This document shows positions 1 to 9,214 of a stretch of 64,000 bases of DNA, one piece after another; within the stretch, counting starts at the first letter, position 1, and each line of letters starts with the position of its first letter. The stretch spans positions 312,130 through 376,129 of the forward strand of contig NW_006920879.1 of NCBI RefSeq assembly GCF_000417875.1, given 5' to 3'. Both the position numbers and the translations under genes were made by a program. The DNA comes from Pseudozyma flocculosa PF-1 (lineage: Eukaryota; Basidiomycota; Ustilaginomycetes; Ustilaginales; Ustilaginaceae). Below the pieces are notes generated by a model. That model ran no database searches, had not been told where the DNA came from, and saw only the letters and a list, made by a program, of their open reading frames with translations.

Positions 1-681
1 CTTCTTCTTGTTGAATCCAGCGGCGGCGCGGAGCTCGGCCTCGAACTCGGCAGTCTCCTGCTCGATGGACGTGTCCCAGGTCTTGCGTAGTGCGCCTGTC
101 TGTCTCGAGGTGTCCTGGAGGGAGCTGACGAGGCGAGCGAAGCTCTCGCTCTCGAAGTCGACGTCTTGATCCGTGGCCTCGGTGTTGCCATCAAGGGTCA
201 GGCCCAATGGATCGAGGAGCGCAGGATCGATGCCGATGGAACCGCGTCCGCCCCTGCCCGCCGGTTGGCGGCGTCGGGGCGGGCCGTTCTGGTCGCTGGA
301 ACTGTTGTCGTCGTGGTCATCGTCGTCGTCGGTGCTGTCATCTTCGGAGGATCCGGACTCGGATGTAGAGCCCGAGGAGGAGCCTGACTCCGAGTCCGAG
401 TCCGAGTCGCTTTCGGCAGCGGCCCGAGGTGTTCGGACGGACCTTTGGACGCTGCGCTTTGGCGTTGTGGTTTTGGTGCGGGCGCCCGACTTTTTTCCAG
501 TGGCGGACTCGGGCACGTACTCGTCGGCCGAGTCGTCGTCGGCCTCGTCGTAGAGAGGCATGCGCTCTTCGGTGTCATCGATCCACGCAGCGGGTGAGGG
601 GCTGTAAGCGTCTGCCAAGGGACGCTTGCGCGCCGAGGAGCGCGAAGGTCCGGCACGCGGGGTGGGTGACGAGGTCGACAT
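1..681 (-). CDS. Unknown acidic Ser/Asp-rich protein, N-terminal part (cut by left edge)
   Basis: An open frame reads leftward from an ATG at 681-679 to the first base of the window with no stop, giving 227 residues of an incomplete protein. The start is Ser/Pro/Arg-rich (MSTSSPTPRAG). Residues ~40-55 are acidic, and a long Ser/Asp/Glu stretch (repeated SDSD, SESGSS, then a run of Asp) fills roughly residues 90-130. It is followed by a more ordered segment (PALLDPLGLTLDG, then SFARLVSSLQDTSRQ) and a predicted helix ending AELRAAAGFNKKK. I do not recognise the family. Acidic, Ser-rich leaders of this kind are common in nuclear and chromatin-associated proteins, but that is only a guess. It diverges from NUP82 across about 700 bases. 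The frame is supported by codon bias (third position mostly C or G) and the lack of stops over 681 bases. Confidence 0.7.
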   Translation of the reverse strand, partial: MSTSSPTPRAGPSRSSARKRPLADAYSPSPAAWIDDTEERMPLYDEADDDSADEYVPESATGKKSGARTKTTTPKRSVQRSVRTPRAAAESDSDSDSESGSSSGSTSESGSSEDDSTDDDDDHDDNSSSDQNGPPRRRQPAGRGGRGSIGIDPALLDPLGLTLDGNTEATDQDVDFESESFARLVSSLQDTSRQTGALRKTWDTSIEQETAEFEAELRAAAGFNKKK

Positions 682-1382
682 GGTGCGGATGGGCCTGGGC
701 GCCTTTAGGCTGAGGTGGGCGATGGCGGATGGGCGGGCAAAGAGTCATGCCGCCGTGTCGGGCAGGGTGGTAGAAGGCGGCACGGAGCAGGCGGATGGCG
801 GGTGAAGGAAGTAGAGTAGTGGTGGTGCTGAGTGAAGGCAGGGTGCCCCCGTCGGAGAGAGGGCCGAACTGAGCCTGCTGGCTGGCCAGCCTGCGTTGAG
901 CCTAGGCTGCTGCTGGATGGCCCTCCGCCCCCAAACCAGCGACAGGGTCCAAGCTCGACCTGATGCCCGCCCCTCCTGCCTAGCTCTTCTTGCTCCACAC
1001 CAGGTCCAGGTCAAGAGGTCGGGCGCGGCGCGGTGACGGCTCAGCGGCGTTTTGACCTCGGATCCGAAAGAATGCGCAGGGTCGCTCGCCAGCCAGCCAA
1101 AAGGCCGCCCTGCCAGGTCCAAGCGGAAAGGGTGGCCAGGCAGTGGCCAACAGGCAGGCTGCCATGTCAAGCGTTGCGCCCGCCCTCTCTCTCTGTCTCC
1201 TTCTTGGCCCAACTCATCCATCGCATTGCCTTCATCCTCCCATCTCCTCGTCCCTGGCACGCCTCGCCCTTGCTGCATCCTCAAGGCTCGAGGCCTATCC
1301 GCAACCCGCTACTGCCTCTGTACGCCCCTTCCCGCCCATACCTCCGCCGGTCGCAAACACGCCCGCCCGTGTTCCGACGAGG
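682..1382. other. Divergent intergenic region between the acidic protein and NUP82
   Basis: About 700 bases separate two divergent start codons, so both promoters should lie here. There is no clear TATA box. Around 1080-1165 there are repeated CCAG/CCAGGCAG words like those in other gene-free stretches of the window. An in-frame upstream ATG for NUP82 lies at 1164; the sequence between it and 1383 encodes only Pro/Ala/Leu-rich low-complexity residues. Confidence 0.5.
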
Positions 1383-4300
1383 ATGAGCTTCCTCTCCGCC
1401 CAGTTGGCCGCCTCGGCCAACCAAGCTCAGCAGCAGATGGCGCGCAATGATCCAGATGCAGCGGCACCGCCGTATCCACAGTCCCCTGACCCGACGCTCC
1501 CCGACCCCAAATGGCTAGAGGGACTCGAATCGCACCCCATCTTCAGCGGCACCGCTGCGGCTCACACCACAAACCACCCTCACCTCGCACAGCACTCCAC
1601 CAACCCTCGCCTCATGGCCGTCAGGAACACCGACCTCATCCTCGCCGCAAACGGCGAGGTCCGCATCGCCTCTCTCCTCGATGCAAAGGCGTCCGTCAAG
1701 CACCAGCCCATGTCCCCCTCCCCCTCCACCTCGAGCTCCGGCCTGTCTTACAAGGTCCTCGAGCCCACCGACCCTGCCCACATCGACTGGGAGATCCGAC
1801 ACCTCCTCGTCAATCCGACTGGAAAGCTGCTCGCAGTCGTCGGCGAGTACACCGTCACGCTCCTCGTCCTGCCACGCTCTGGCTACAGCAAGCAAGTCGG
1901 CGGCGAGATTGCCTCCCGCTCCGTCCCCGTCGCGCCCTACTACCACTCCGTCCACGGCCTGAATCGCATCGCAAAGGTGCAGTGGCACCCATGGGGCGAG
2001 GCAGGCACCAGCCTCCTCGTGCTCACCGACGACGGCCTCCTCCGCGAGTACGACGTCTCACGGGACACGGAAGAGCCGCAGCAGGTCGTGTCGCTCCTGC
2101 CTCGCACCCACACCTCCGGCGCCAGTCACCTCCACAGCCGCTCTCGCTCGGCCACGCCCACCGCCGCTTCCCTGGCAGCATCCATCTACTCCTCCCCCGT
2201 GCCCTTCCGCAAGGGGCAAGAGGCTTCCGCAGCCTCGCCGTCTAGGAGCCGAGCGGGCACTCCCGGCATACACTCGTCCTTTGGCCTCACGGCCGATGAC
2301 GACGACTCCCGCATCGCCGTCAGCTTCACTCTCTGCATCACGCAGACGTCGACCAGCGCTCGCACCATGTTTGACGACATCGAAGACGAGGCTTGGGCGT
2401 CCAAGGCCAAGTCCTCGCGCCGCGCCGACGACTGGTCGGCCTTTACCGTGCTGGGCCTCATGAAGAACGGAGACGTTTGGGCTATCTGCCCCTTTATGCC
2501 CCGCAACGCCATGGTGCCGCCCTCGTACATCCACCTGCTATCCCGCCTCACGACGCTGAAGCTCTCCGCCACCGACGGGAGCCAGGCCGAGGGAGGCGAT
2601 GCCGAGCTCGAGTCCGAGATGCGACTGCGCTTCCTCAACGCCCTCCTGAAGCAAGTCGGCGATAAATCGGGCGGACAGCGCGAACGATCCGCCAGCCGCG
2701 CTCGCTCGGCGGCCACGCCGGGCCCGGACCGTGCTAGCCGCTACAGGTCGACATCTGCCATGGACCTCGACCGGCTGTCTGCCTTGCCCGACGGCGCAGA
2801 CCCGGCCGCCGACGATGCTCTCGACGTCAGCCACGACATTCCGATACGTCTGCACCCTCCTTCTTGGGCCTTCGCCGAGGAGATCGCTTCCTCTGGTGGC
2901 AAGAATGCACCTCGGGCCCAAGGGCCGTTCTTGCTCAGGCCGGCGCCCGTGGAGCTGTGCGACGAAAGGGAGAGCGCCGCCTGCGACATTGCCTGGTCGT
3001 GGCTCGATAGGCTGGGTCAGCCCGGCACGAGCCAGGGCAGCATCTCCGGCCTCGGCATCGTCGCGCTCGTCGGCCACGACGGCCGCGTCGACGTCGGCGT
3101 GCTGCTCGAGCCGGTCGAGCCTAAGTGGGGGAAGGGCGAGTCGCGCCAGCGCGCTGCGCGCAAGAGCGCCAAGCCGGTGCGCACCAATCGCTATGGCCTC
3201 TCGGACACTGAGGACGAGGGCGACGAGAGCGTCGCGCTCGACTTTGACAGCCTGACCTTGTCGAGCAACGAGGCGCTGCCGACGCTGCTGATGTACGAGA
3301 CTATCGATCTCGGATTGCTCGACTCGGTGATGGAGTCGAGCAAGCACGGCCAGAGCGAGAGCTCCGACGTCCTGCTCGACGCGTCTGCGCGCAATCGCCC
3401 CTGCTTTGTCGCGGACCCGCTCTACCGCGACACGCTCTACGTCTACCACGCCCTCGGCGCCCAGTGCCTTGGCTTCGCCAGGTGGGCCGGCAAGCTCATC
3501 GACGTGCTCAACCTGCCCTCTGAAGAGGACCTGGAGCTCGAACAGCAGGACGGTCAGCAGGGCCGGGAGAAGGCCCTGACCAAGCTGCTGCACCACGGCG
3601 AGACGACTGAGGTCGTCTGGATCGTCAAGACGGTTACGGCGGGCGAGGCAAGCGCGCCATCGATGAATCCGATCGTGGCGGTCTGCATCCTCTCGGACGT
3701 CTACCTATCGTACTCCTTCATGGCGGTAACTCAGGACCTGCAGCTCGTCGCACTCGAGCTGAGCCTGAGGATCGACACCGACGACCTTGTCTCCCGCGGC
3801 GCTGCGCAGGGACCTCGCCGCGGCACGGCAGCCGACGCTGCGACTCGCCCGGACCGCCCGCGAGCCTACGTCTCGCTGCTCGGCGACGGGACGCCATTCA
3901 CGCCGCCCGCGCTCTTCAACCAGAGCGGTACGCTCAAGGGTCTGCCATCCCAGCCACGCCGCGCGGCCGCGGGCTCTGGGGACGGGTCTTCGTCGTCGTC
4001 GGAGCTTCAGGTGACTCCGGACACGCTGAGGCAGCTGGGCAAGACGGTGGAGGGCTACCGCGTCGAGATCCGCGACGTGGTGCAGGCGGGCAACGCGGTG
4101 CAGGCGCGGCTGGACCTGCAGGTGCGCGAGATGACGCGGATGCTCGACAAGCTCGACGCGATCCGCAAGCGGTGCGAGCGCGTCTCGGGCGCTGGCGGGC
4201 TCGACGAGAGGCTGCGGCGCATCCGGGCGCGCCAGCATGAGCTGACGAGACGGACGGACAAGGCGCTGCAGAAGCTCATGGATCGCCACCAGCCCAGCCT

Positions 4301-4742
4301 GAGCATCTACGAGAAGCGGTGGTTCGACGAGCTGGGCCGCATCGCCAAGGAGGTCGGCGTCGTTGCGGACGGCAAAGCGGACAAGGACGGCAAGGCCACG
4401 ACGACGACGACGACGACGACGACGACGTCGGGTGGAGGAGGATTGAAGGCCAAGTCGGAGCTGCTGCAGCACCACCTCAACCTGCTACGTCCGTCGCTGC
4501 AGCAGATGGTCGAGGAAAAGCAGAAGGCCGCGCGCGCCCAGCAGAGGCAGGTGGCCAAGGACACCTTTAGCCAGGAAGCCAACGTCGCGAGCGGCGGTGG
4601 TGCTGGTGTGGGCGGAATGGGGAGGGAGCAGCTGAGGAGGGTCGAGATGATGCTCGGCAGCGAGACTAGGCTCCTCACCGAGGCCAAAGCCAAGATCCTC
4701 GAGCTCAACGCCAGGATCGCAAAGGTCCAGATGCAGGTTTAG
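1383..4742 (+). CDS. NUP82: Nucleoporin Nup82 (metazoan NUP88 counterpart)
   Basis: This encodes a single-exon 1119-residue nuclear pore component. In yeast, Nup82 sits on the cytoplasmic face with Nup159 and Nsp1 and helps export mRNA. The N-terminal WLEGLESHPIF (from residue ~44), then IRHLLVNPTGKLLAVVGE, KVQWHPWGEAGTSLLVLT (~200) and LLREYDV are the family's beta-propeller signatures. From about residue 875 to the end the protein is coiled coil (LDLQVREMTRMLDKLDAIRK, then YEKRWFDELGRIAKEVG), the part that binds partner nucleoporins. A ten-residue Thr run (1006-1015) from a pure ACG repeat interrupts the coiled coil. Start choice: the ATG at 1383 opens the conserved part. An in-frame ATG at 1164 would add 73 low-complexity residues and cannot be excluded. 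Nup82 is usually shorter in yeasts; the extra length is Ser-rich linkers (~330-380 and ~440-470). Confidence 0.88.
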   Translation: MSFLSAQLAASANQAQQQMARNDPDAAAPPYPQSPDPTLPDPKWLEGLESHPIFSGTAAAHTTNHPHLAQHSTNPRLMAVRNTDLILAANGEVRIASLLDAKASVKHQPMSPSPSTSSSGLSYKVLEPTDPAHIDWEIRHLLVNPTGKLLAVVGEYTVTLLVLPRSGYSKQVGGEIASRSVPVAPYYHSVHGLNRIAKVQWHPWGEAGTSLLVLTDDGLLREYDVSRDTEEPQQVVSLLPRTHTSGASHLHSRSRSATPTAASLAASIYSSPVPFRKGQEASAASPSRSRAGTPGIHSSFGLTADDDDSRIAVSFTLCITQTSTSARTMFDDIEDEAWASKAKSSRRADDWSAFTVLGLMKNGDVWAICPFMPRNAMVPPSYIHLLSRLTTLKLSATDGSQAEGGDAELESEMRLRFLNALLKQVGDKSGGQRERSASRARSAATPGPDRASRYRSTSAMDLDRLSALPDGADPAADDALDVSHDIPIRLHPPSWAFAEEIASSGGKNAPRAQGPFLLRPAPVELCDERESAACDIAWSWLDRLGQPGTSQGSISGLGIVALVGHDGRVDVGVLLEPVEPKWGKGESRQRAARKSAKPVRTNRYGLSDTEDEGDESVALDFDSLTLSSNEALPTLLMYETIDLGLLDSVMESSKHGQSESSDVLLDASARNRPCFVADPLYRDTLYVYHALGAQCLGFARWAGKLIDVLNLPSEEDLELEQQDGQQGREKALTKLLHHGETTEVVWIVKTVTAGEASAPSMNPIVAVCILSDVYLSYSFMAVTQDLQLVALELSLRIDTDDLVSRGAAQGPRRGTAADAATRPDRPRAYVSLLGDGTPFTPPALFNQSGTLKGLPSQPRRAAAGSGDGSSSSSELQVTPDTLRQLGKTVEGYRVEIRDVVQAGNAVQARLDLQVREMTRMLDKLDAIRKRCERVSGAGGLDERLRRIRARQHELTRRTDKALQKLMDRHQPSLSIYEKRWFDELGRIAKEVGVVADGKADKDGKATTTTTTTTTTSGGGGLKAKSELLQHHLNLLRPSLQQMVEEKQKAARAQQRQVAKDTFSQEANVASGGGAGVGGMGREQLRRVEMMLGSETRLLTEAKAKILELNARIAKVQMQV
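4398..4427 (+). repeat. (ACG)10 microsatellite in NUP82
   Basis: Ten perfect ACG triplets encode ten consecutive threonines inside the C-terminal coiled-coil region of NUP82. This is directly visible and likely to vary in length between strains. Confidence 0.95.
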
Positions 4743-5442
4743 CTTGCGTTCGACATCAGTTCGTCGGACAGACGAGTCAACAGCCACGAGATCGAAACCG
4801 TCGAGCTTTGTAGCAATATCGTGATCCGGACCGCGTTGGGCGATCCTCTTTTGATGATGGGCCAGGTCGACGAATCCATCCCCTCGATATCCCCTCACTC
4901 GCCTTGCTGCCCTTCGGTTCCTTCACGCTCGACACGCGCGGCTGGCTGCGCATCAGCGACATCGTTGCCCGTGGGAGAGCGTACATGGCATCGTCAACGT
5001 GGACTGGTTATGTACAGCGAAGAGAGGTTGGAAATCTGGGTAAAGGGCGAGCTGGGAGATTGGGTTAGGAGGGGATTAGAGGATGGAGCAAGAGGATGGA
5101 ATCGAGCGAGGAGCAGGCCATCGAGCGATTGGCAGGGAGCAGTGTGGAGAGGAAGGAAGGGCAAGGGCAGTCGTGAAGGGCCCGGAACAAATACAATCCG
5201 CCGTTCGAGTCGTTTGCCAAGGCGCAAGTGGCCGCGTGCGTGATGCTCGTCGCGAGTTCAGGAGTAAGCGTGGGCGAAACCAGAGCGGATCTTGACCGTC
5301 GCAGCTCGATGCCCGCTGTTGGACCGCCTTGGGTATATGGAATCGGTCGGCCCAGACAGCGGCACAAGGCGGGCGTGACGGCCAAGCGCACCCGATCACC
5401 GCGGCTGCTGCTGCTTCTGCTGCTGCTGCTGCCGCCGCGCAC
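4743..5442. other. Convergent intergenic region, NUP82 / SUR7-like
   Basis: Both flanking genes end here, so the 700 bases should hold two 3' UTRs. A short CTGCTG-rich run lies at about 5405-5430, just past the SUR7-like stop codon. I see no open frame with coding character on either strand and no RNA gene. Confidence 0.5.
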
Positions 5443-6515
5443 TTAGTCTCGACCGGTGCAGCATGAGATGAGATAGGGCACGATCGAGAGGACGCAGCCA
5501 ACAAAGGCGGCCCAGATGAACCAGAGGGCGTTTCCGTAGTCGAGGTTGAGGCCGTACTGGTTGCCGATGGCGTCGCGGGCCTTTGTGTAGATTGCCGTCT
5601 CGATGGCCGCGCCGACGCCAAGGGCCAGGGCGGCCAGGAAGGCGAAGATGGCGGCACCGAAGAAGCCGAACCGGTTGGCGGTGAATCCCGTCAGCCAGGC
5701 GAGGCCGGTGAGGATGGTGCCGATGAAAATGAGCCAGAAGGCGGCCTGCGAGTACTTGCGGAGGTAGTCCGAGTCCGTGAACGTGTTCTGGGGCAGGAAG
5801 CTCTGCACCTCGTTCCGCGCGCCCTGAGGAGTGTCGGCCAGGCTGATAAAGAGACAGATGAGCAGTCACGTATCGGAGCGCGAGAGGGTGGGTCAGTCTA
5901 CTCGTCCCGCTGTGTCATCTGCCAGATGGATAAGGGAACGGCTCGACATGGACGCCGCCTTGGATACTCACAGCGCGTTGACAGGGTCCCACTTGAAGTT
6001 GAACGTGCTGTCGACGCAGTCACGGTTGCTGCCGCTGGGCTCACCGCCGCAGTAGTTGTAGAGGCCCCACTGGTAGTCGCGCTTGATGCCGTTGCCGGCA
6101 GCGATGGTCGAGCGCTGGTCCGAGGCGTACAGGTTGTTGGGTGCGGCGCCGCCAGAGCGCGAGATGGCGTCCTGGAGTCCGGTGGTGTCGAGCGAGACGA
6201 AGCGGATGTTGCGCGCGACGATGTTGTTGGTCAGCTGGCCGACGTTGGCCAGAATCACCAGCACCAAGGCGGCGAACGTGAGGAGTTGACCTGTACGAGA
6301 GCGAATGCAGAGGCAGAAAGAGGATCGGGGTCAGTCAACTGCCGACTTCGTCTCTTCGCAGCGGTGCGAGACCGCACTGTGCGCCCACGCCATCGCCCAC
6401 ACCGACGTCGCCCGAAACGGCGCTACTCGAACTGGCGTTTGGGAGGCAGCGCCCGAAGAGGCAGAGGCAGACAAGCGTGACACCTACCAATGCCGACGCA
6501 GAAGAACTTGAACAT
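5443..6515 (-). CDS. Sur7/PalI-family four-helix plasma membrane protein
   Basis: Three exons (6515-6488, 6290-5972, 5842-5443) encode 248 residues. Both introns have GT-AG ends and keep frame. Sur7-family proteins mark eisosome/MCC patches of the fungal plasma membrane and affect endocytosis, wall synthesis and stress tolerance; PalI/Rim9 relatives act in pH sensing. The topology fits: helix 1 at ~11-28 (QLLTFAALVLVILANVGQL), a long outer loop with the family hallmark WGLYNYC (84-90) and several Cys, then helices at ~149-167, 174-196 and 221-244 (ALWFIWAAFVGCVLSIVPYL), and a short tail ending CCTGRD. The first exon encodes only MFKFFCVGI plus one base; its splice to GQLLTFAAL rebuilds the first helix and fixes the start. 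Assignment to Sur7 rather than Rim9 rests on the WxxxNYC motif and the short tail. Confidence in the family is high, in the subgroup moderate. Confidence 0.85.
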
Positions 6516-9214
6516 GGTGGGCAGGTTACGGGGGGCGGCGAGTCGTGAGCGGAGGTGATGCGCGAGTCTGGCGCGGCGTCGTCAGAGAGCAAGGCAGGTA
6601 GAGGTCTGGCGGAAGGGCGGAAGGATGGACTGCCTAGGGGCGGGCGCAAGCTGCCGGGATGAGGCCGCTATGGTGATGGTGGTGGTGGTGGTGACGGTAG
6701 GATGGAACGACGGAGCAGCAGGGGAAGAAGGGATGCGGCCGAGGCCGGAGGCAGCCTTGGCGGCTGGGCGGGTATTTGAGCTTGGAGGCTCTACGGCGGC
6801 GCCCAACCGATGGGCGGTCATGCCGATGATGCTGTGCCGCTGCTGTGAGGTTGGTGCTGGATCGCGGGCAGGCAGGCAGGCGGGCAGGCTGATGCATCCC
6901 GTCAGGGCACCGAGCGGACCCCTAGCGCCAGGCGGGCAGGCGGGCAGGCGGCCAGGCTGGCTGGGCAGGCCGGGCAGGAGCTGCTGCTGCGTCAGGCAAG
7001 GAAGGGGCAGCGTGCGCGATTACATCGACGTCGGAATCGCCCGCCTGCCCCGCCCTGGCCCTGGCCTGACAACCAACACAGCCAAGAAGCCAAACGGCAC
7101 GCACGCACGCATCCGCCGACGCAGAGCAAAAAGCGGCAGGCTAGGCTAAGGGCCCTCCGTCGAAACGCTGCGCGGGGGGCCTCTGTCGGTGGGGTCGGGG
7201 CTTGAAGCCAGACGGCTCTGGGCGTAGAGAGTTGGTCGACCCCGCCCGCCGCCGACCTGAGGTCGAGTTGTCTGGCCGGCCCCCCGACGGTTTGGCGTGG
7301 CACGTCCACGTCCTGTTTCGCGAGGCTTCCTTTCGAAAAGTCGTCTGCATTTCGCGCTACGCCGCCAGGCCAGGCCGTCCGAACCGGAGCGAGATGTCAA
7401 GCAAACCCCCGTCGTCTTGGTCGCCCTAGCCTGCCTTGGCCGTTCGGATTTTTCTCGTTTGGCTGTGCCTTCGCTCCGACCCGGGGCACAGCCAGGCGTC
7501 GAGCGGGCGCCATCCAAGACGGGCTCTGGGAAAAGGGCGCTGCTACCGGCCCCCAACGCACCTCTTTCCGCTGCAAAAAGGCTGCACGCACGTCTGCACT
7601 GCACCGCGCCGCACCGCCTCTCTGATCGACTCTTTCACAGCCTCCGCGGGCACCGGCGAGGGTGGGGCGAAAAGGCAAGCTGGCGGCAGGCAGGCAGCAT
7701 CGATGACGACGACGTCGACGACGACAACGGCGGCAGCTAGCAAGCCAGCCAGCCAGCGTCTCACGGCCCTAATTTTACAGTAAAGCTCTGCCTGGCCGTG
7801 CCCACAACGCACGGCACTCTGACTTTGCTGGCGAGCGGGCTGCTTGACTTGTTCGGTCGCACTAGTACTCCGATCTGACCCCCGGTCGCTGTGGATCACC
7901 TGGCGGTATGATGGCGGGCTAGGGCGAGCCAGCAAGCAAAGGCGATCATCCGCTCAGCCAGCACGCTAAAGCAAGCAGCAGCTCGTCGAGGGTCGGGGGC
8001 GAGACAGCGGCTGGCAGGCGGCGGCAAAGGCGGATGCAGGCCCCCGAGTACGAGCGCAAGCAAGCGAGGTGGAGGATTTTCACGGTGCCTTGCCGAGCCG
8101 ACCTCCTGCCGGCCTGGCTGGCCCCTCTTGGCGGTCGAGGGCAGAAACCCGAGGGAAAGCTCCCAAAGGCCGCTGGCGCCCTTCGTCATCCGTGCCGTCA
8201 TCGTGCTGAAGCGCCTCTGGCTCTTTCGCTCCTTGCCTCGCTCTCGACGATGAACGGCGGTGCGCTCCCTCGCAGCTCGTTGCTCGGCCTGGTCCCGAGC
8301 CTGCCTCGTCGACGATGGCGAGCCCTTGAGGCCATCATCACGTCGAGTCGGGAAAGAGCACCGCGCTGGCTGCTTCGTTTCGGCACGCACCGACGCCGCT
8401 CTCTGCGACGCTACACGGCGCGCCTTCCTCTTTCGCACTCGCCGTGCAGACGAAGCCCATTGCCGGCCTTGCTTGGACCGTCTTCGCCCTCGAGAGTGAC
8501 CCTCTCGTCTCGTCCTGATCGGCGTAGTTAGGCTACAGGACCCTCGAGCGATCGAGATCCGTTAATTGCAAAGATTGCCTCGAGCAAGGGCTCCTTCCCC
8601 CCCGTCATCACCATGACAGCGGCATGTACGTACAGCTTGCGGGTGTCGAGAGGTTTGCTTGGGTGCGGACATTCGTCACGTTGTCATGATCGCCTGCTGC
8701 CTGGTGTCCGGCCGAATCGCCGGTTGCGCGTCGAGAGCGAAGGAACCGTGGGTGGTGACGACATGGCGGACGGGCATCGGAGCGACCTGCCAAGCGTCGA
8801 AACCCCCCAACTGGGCCCGGATCGACCTCTTCGGTACCGAAGGGCATCGTTGAGCGTACGACGACGGCCCCTCTCCGCACACTCGTCTGCAGCAGGAGCA
8901 CAGGCTCGGATGGACATCTCGATGTACCCCAGCATGCATTGCAGCGGGCCGGCGGCTGGATACGACGACGACAAGGGCGGGGGTAGACGCGATCTTCGGA
9001 GACCCGTCGGCAGGCAGACGGAAAAAGCAAAAGTGTGGAAGCCACGTCTTCATATGGACCTGTTGCAAATGCTCATGAGTCTGTCTAGCGGATCCAGGCG
9101 GCGCAGTGCGGGTGTGTGAGAAGGTGTGCGATAGGCAGAGGGGGAGAGGATGTAGAGGATACAAGACAGAAGAGTGATGGCGAAGCAGGCATCGATGGCG
9201 ACGACGACGACGCC
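6516..9214. other. 2.7 kb gene-free stretch with CAGG-type repeats
   Basis: This lies between the start of the SUR7-like gene and the end of the Mg transporter gene, so it holds one promoter and one 3' UTR. I found no spliced or unspliced frame with family resemblance; the open frames present are overlapping and compositionally biased, as expected in GC-rich DNA. Visible features are a GGT/GTG-rich run near 6670-6700, dense CAGG runs (6866-6975), GCAC repeats (7098-7112), a CAGG run at 7683-7697, CCAGCCAG at 7744-7757 and a GAC-rich run near 7700-7730. No tRNA-like T arm was seen. Confidence 0.5.
6866..6975. repeat. Tandem CAGG/GGGCAGG tetranucleotide cluster
   Basis: Two adjacent runs of CAGG and GGGCAGG units (6866-6889 and ~6931-6975) are separated by about 40 bases. 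Similar runs recur in other gene-free stretches of the window (for example 15297-15325, 43005-43038 and 57600-57672). Confidence 0.8.

Noticed and set aside
1164..1382. An upstream in-frame ATG extending NUP82 by 73 residues
   Set aside because: The added residues are low-complexity Pro/Ala/Leu and the recognisable family start follows the ATG at 1383. Kept as a noted alternative only.
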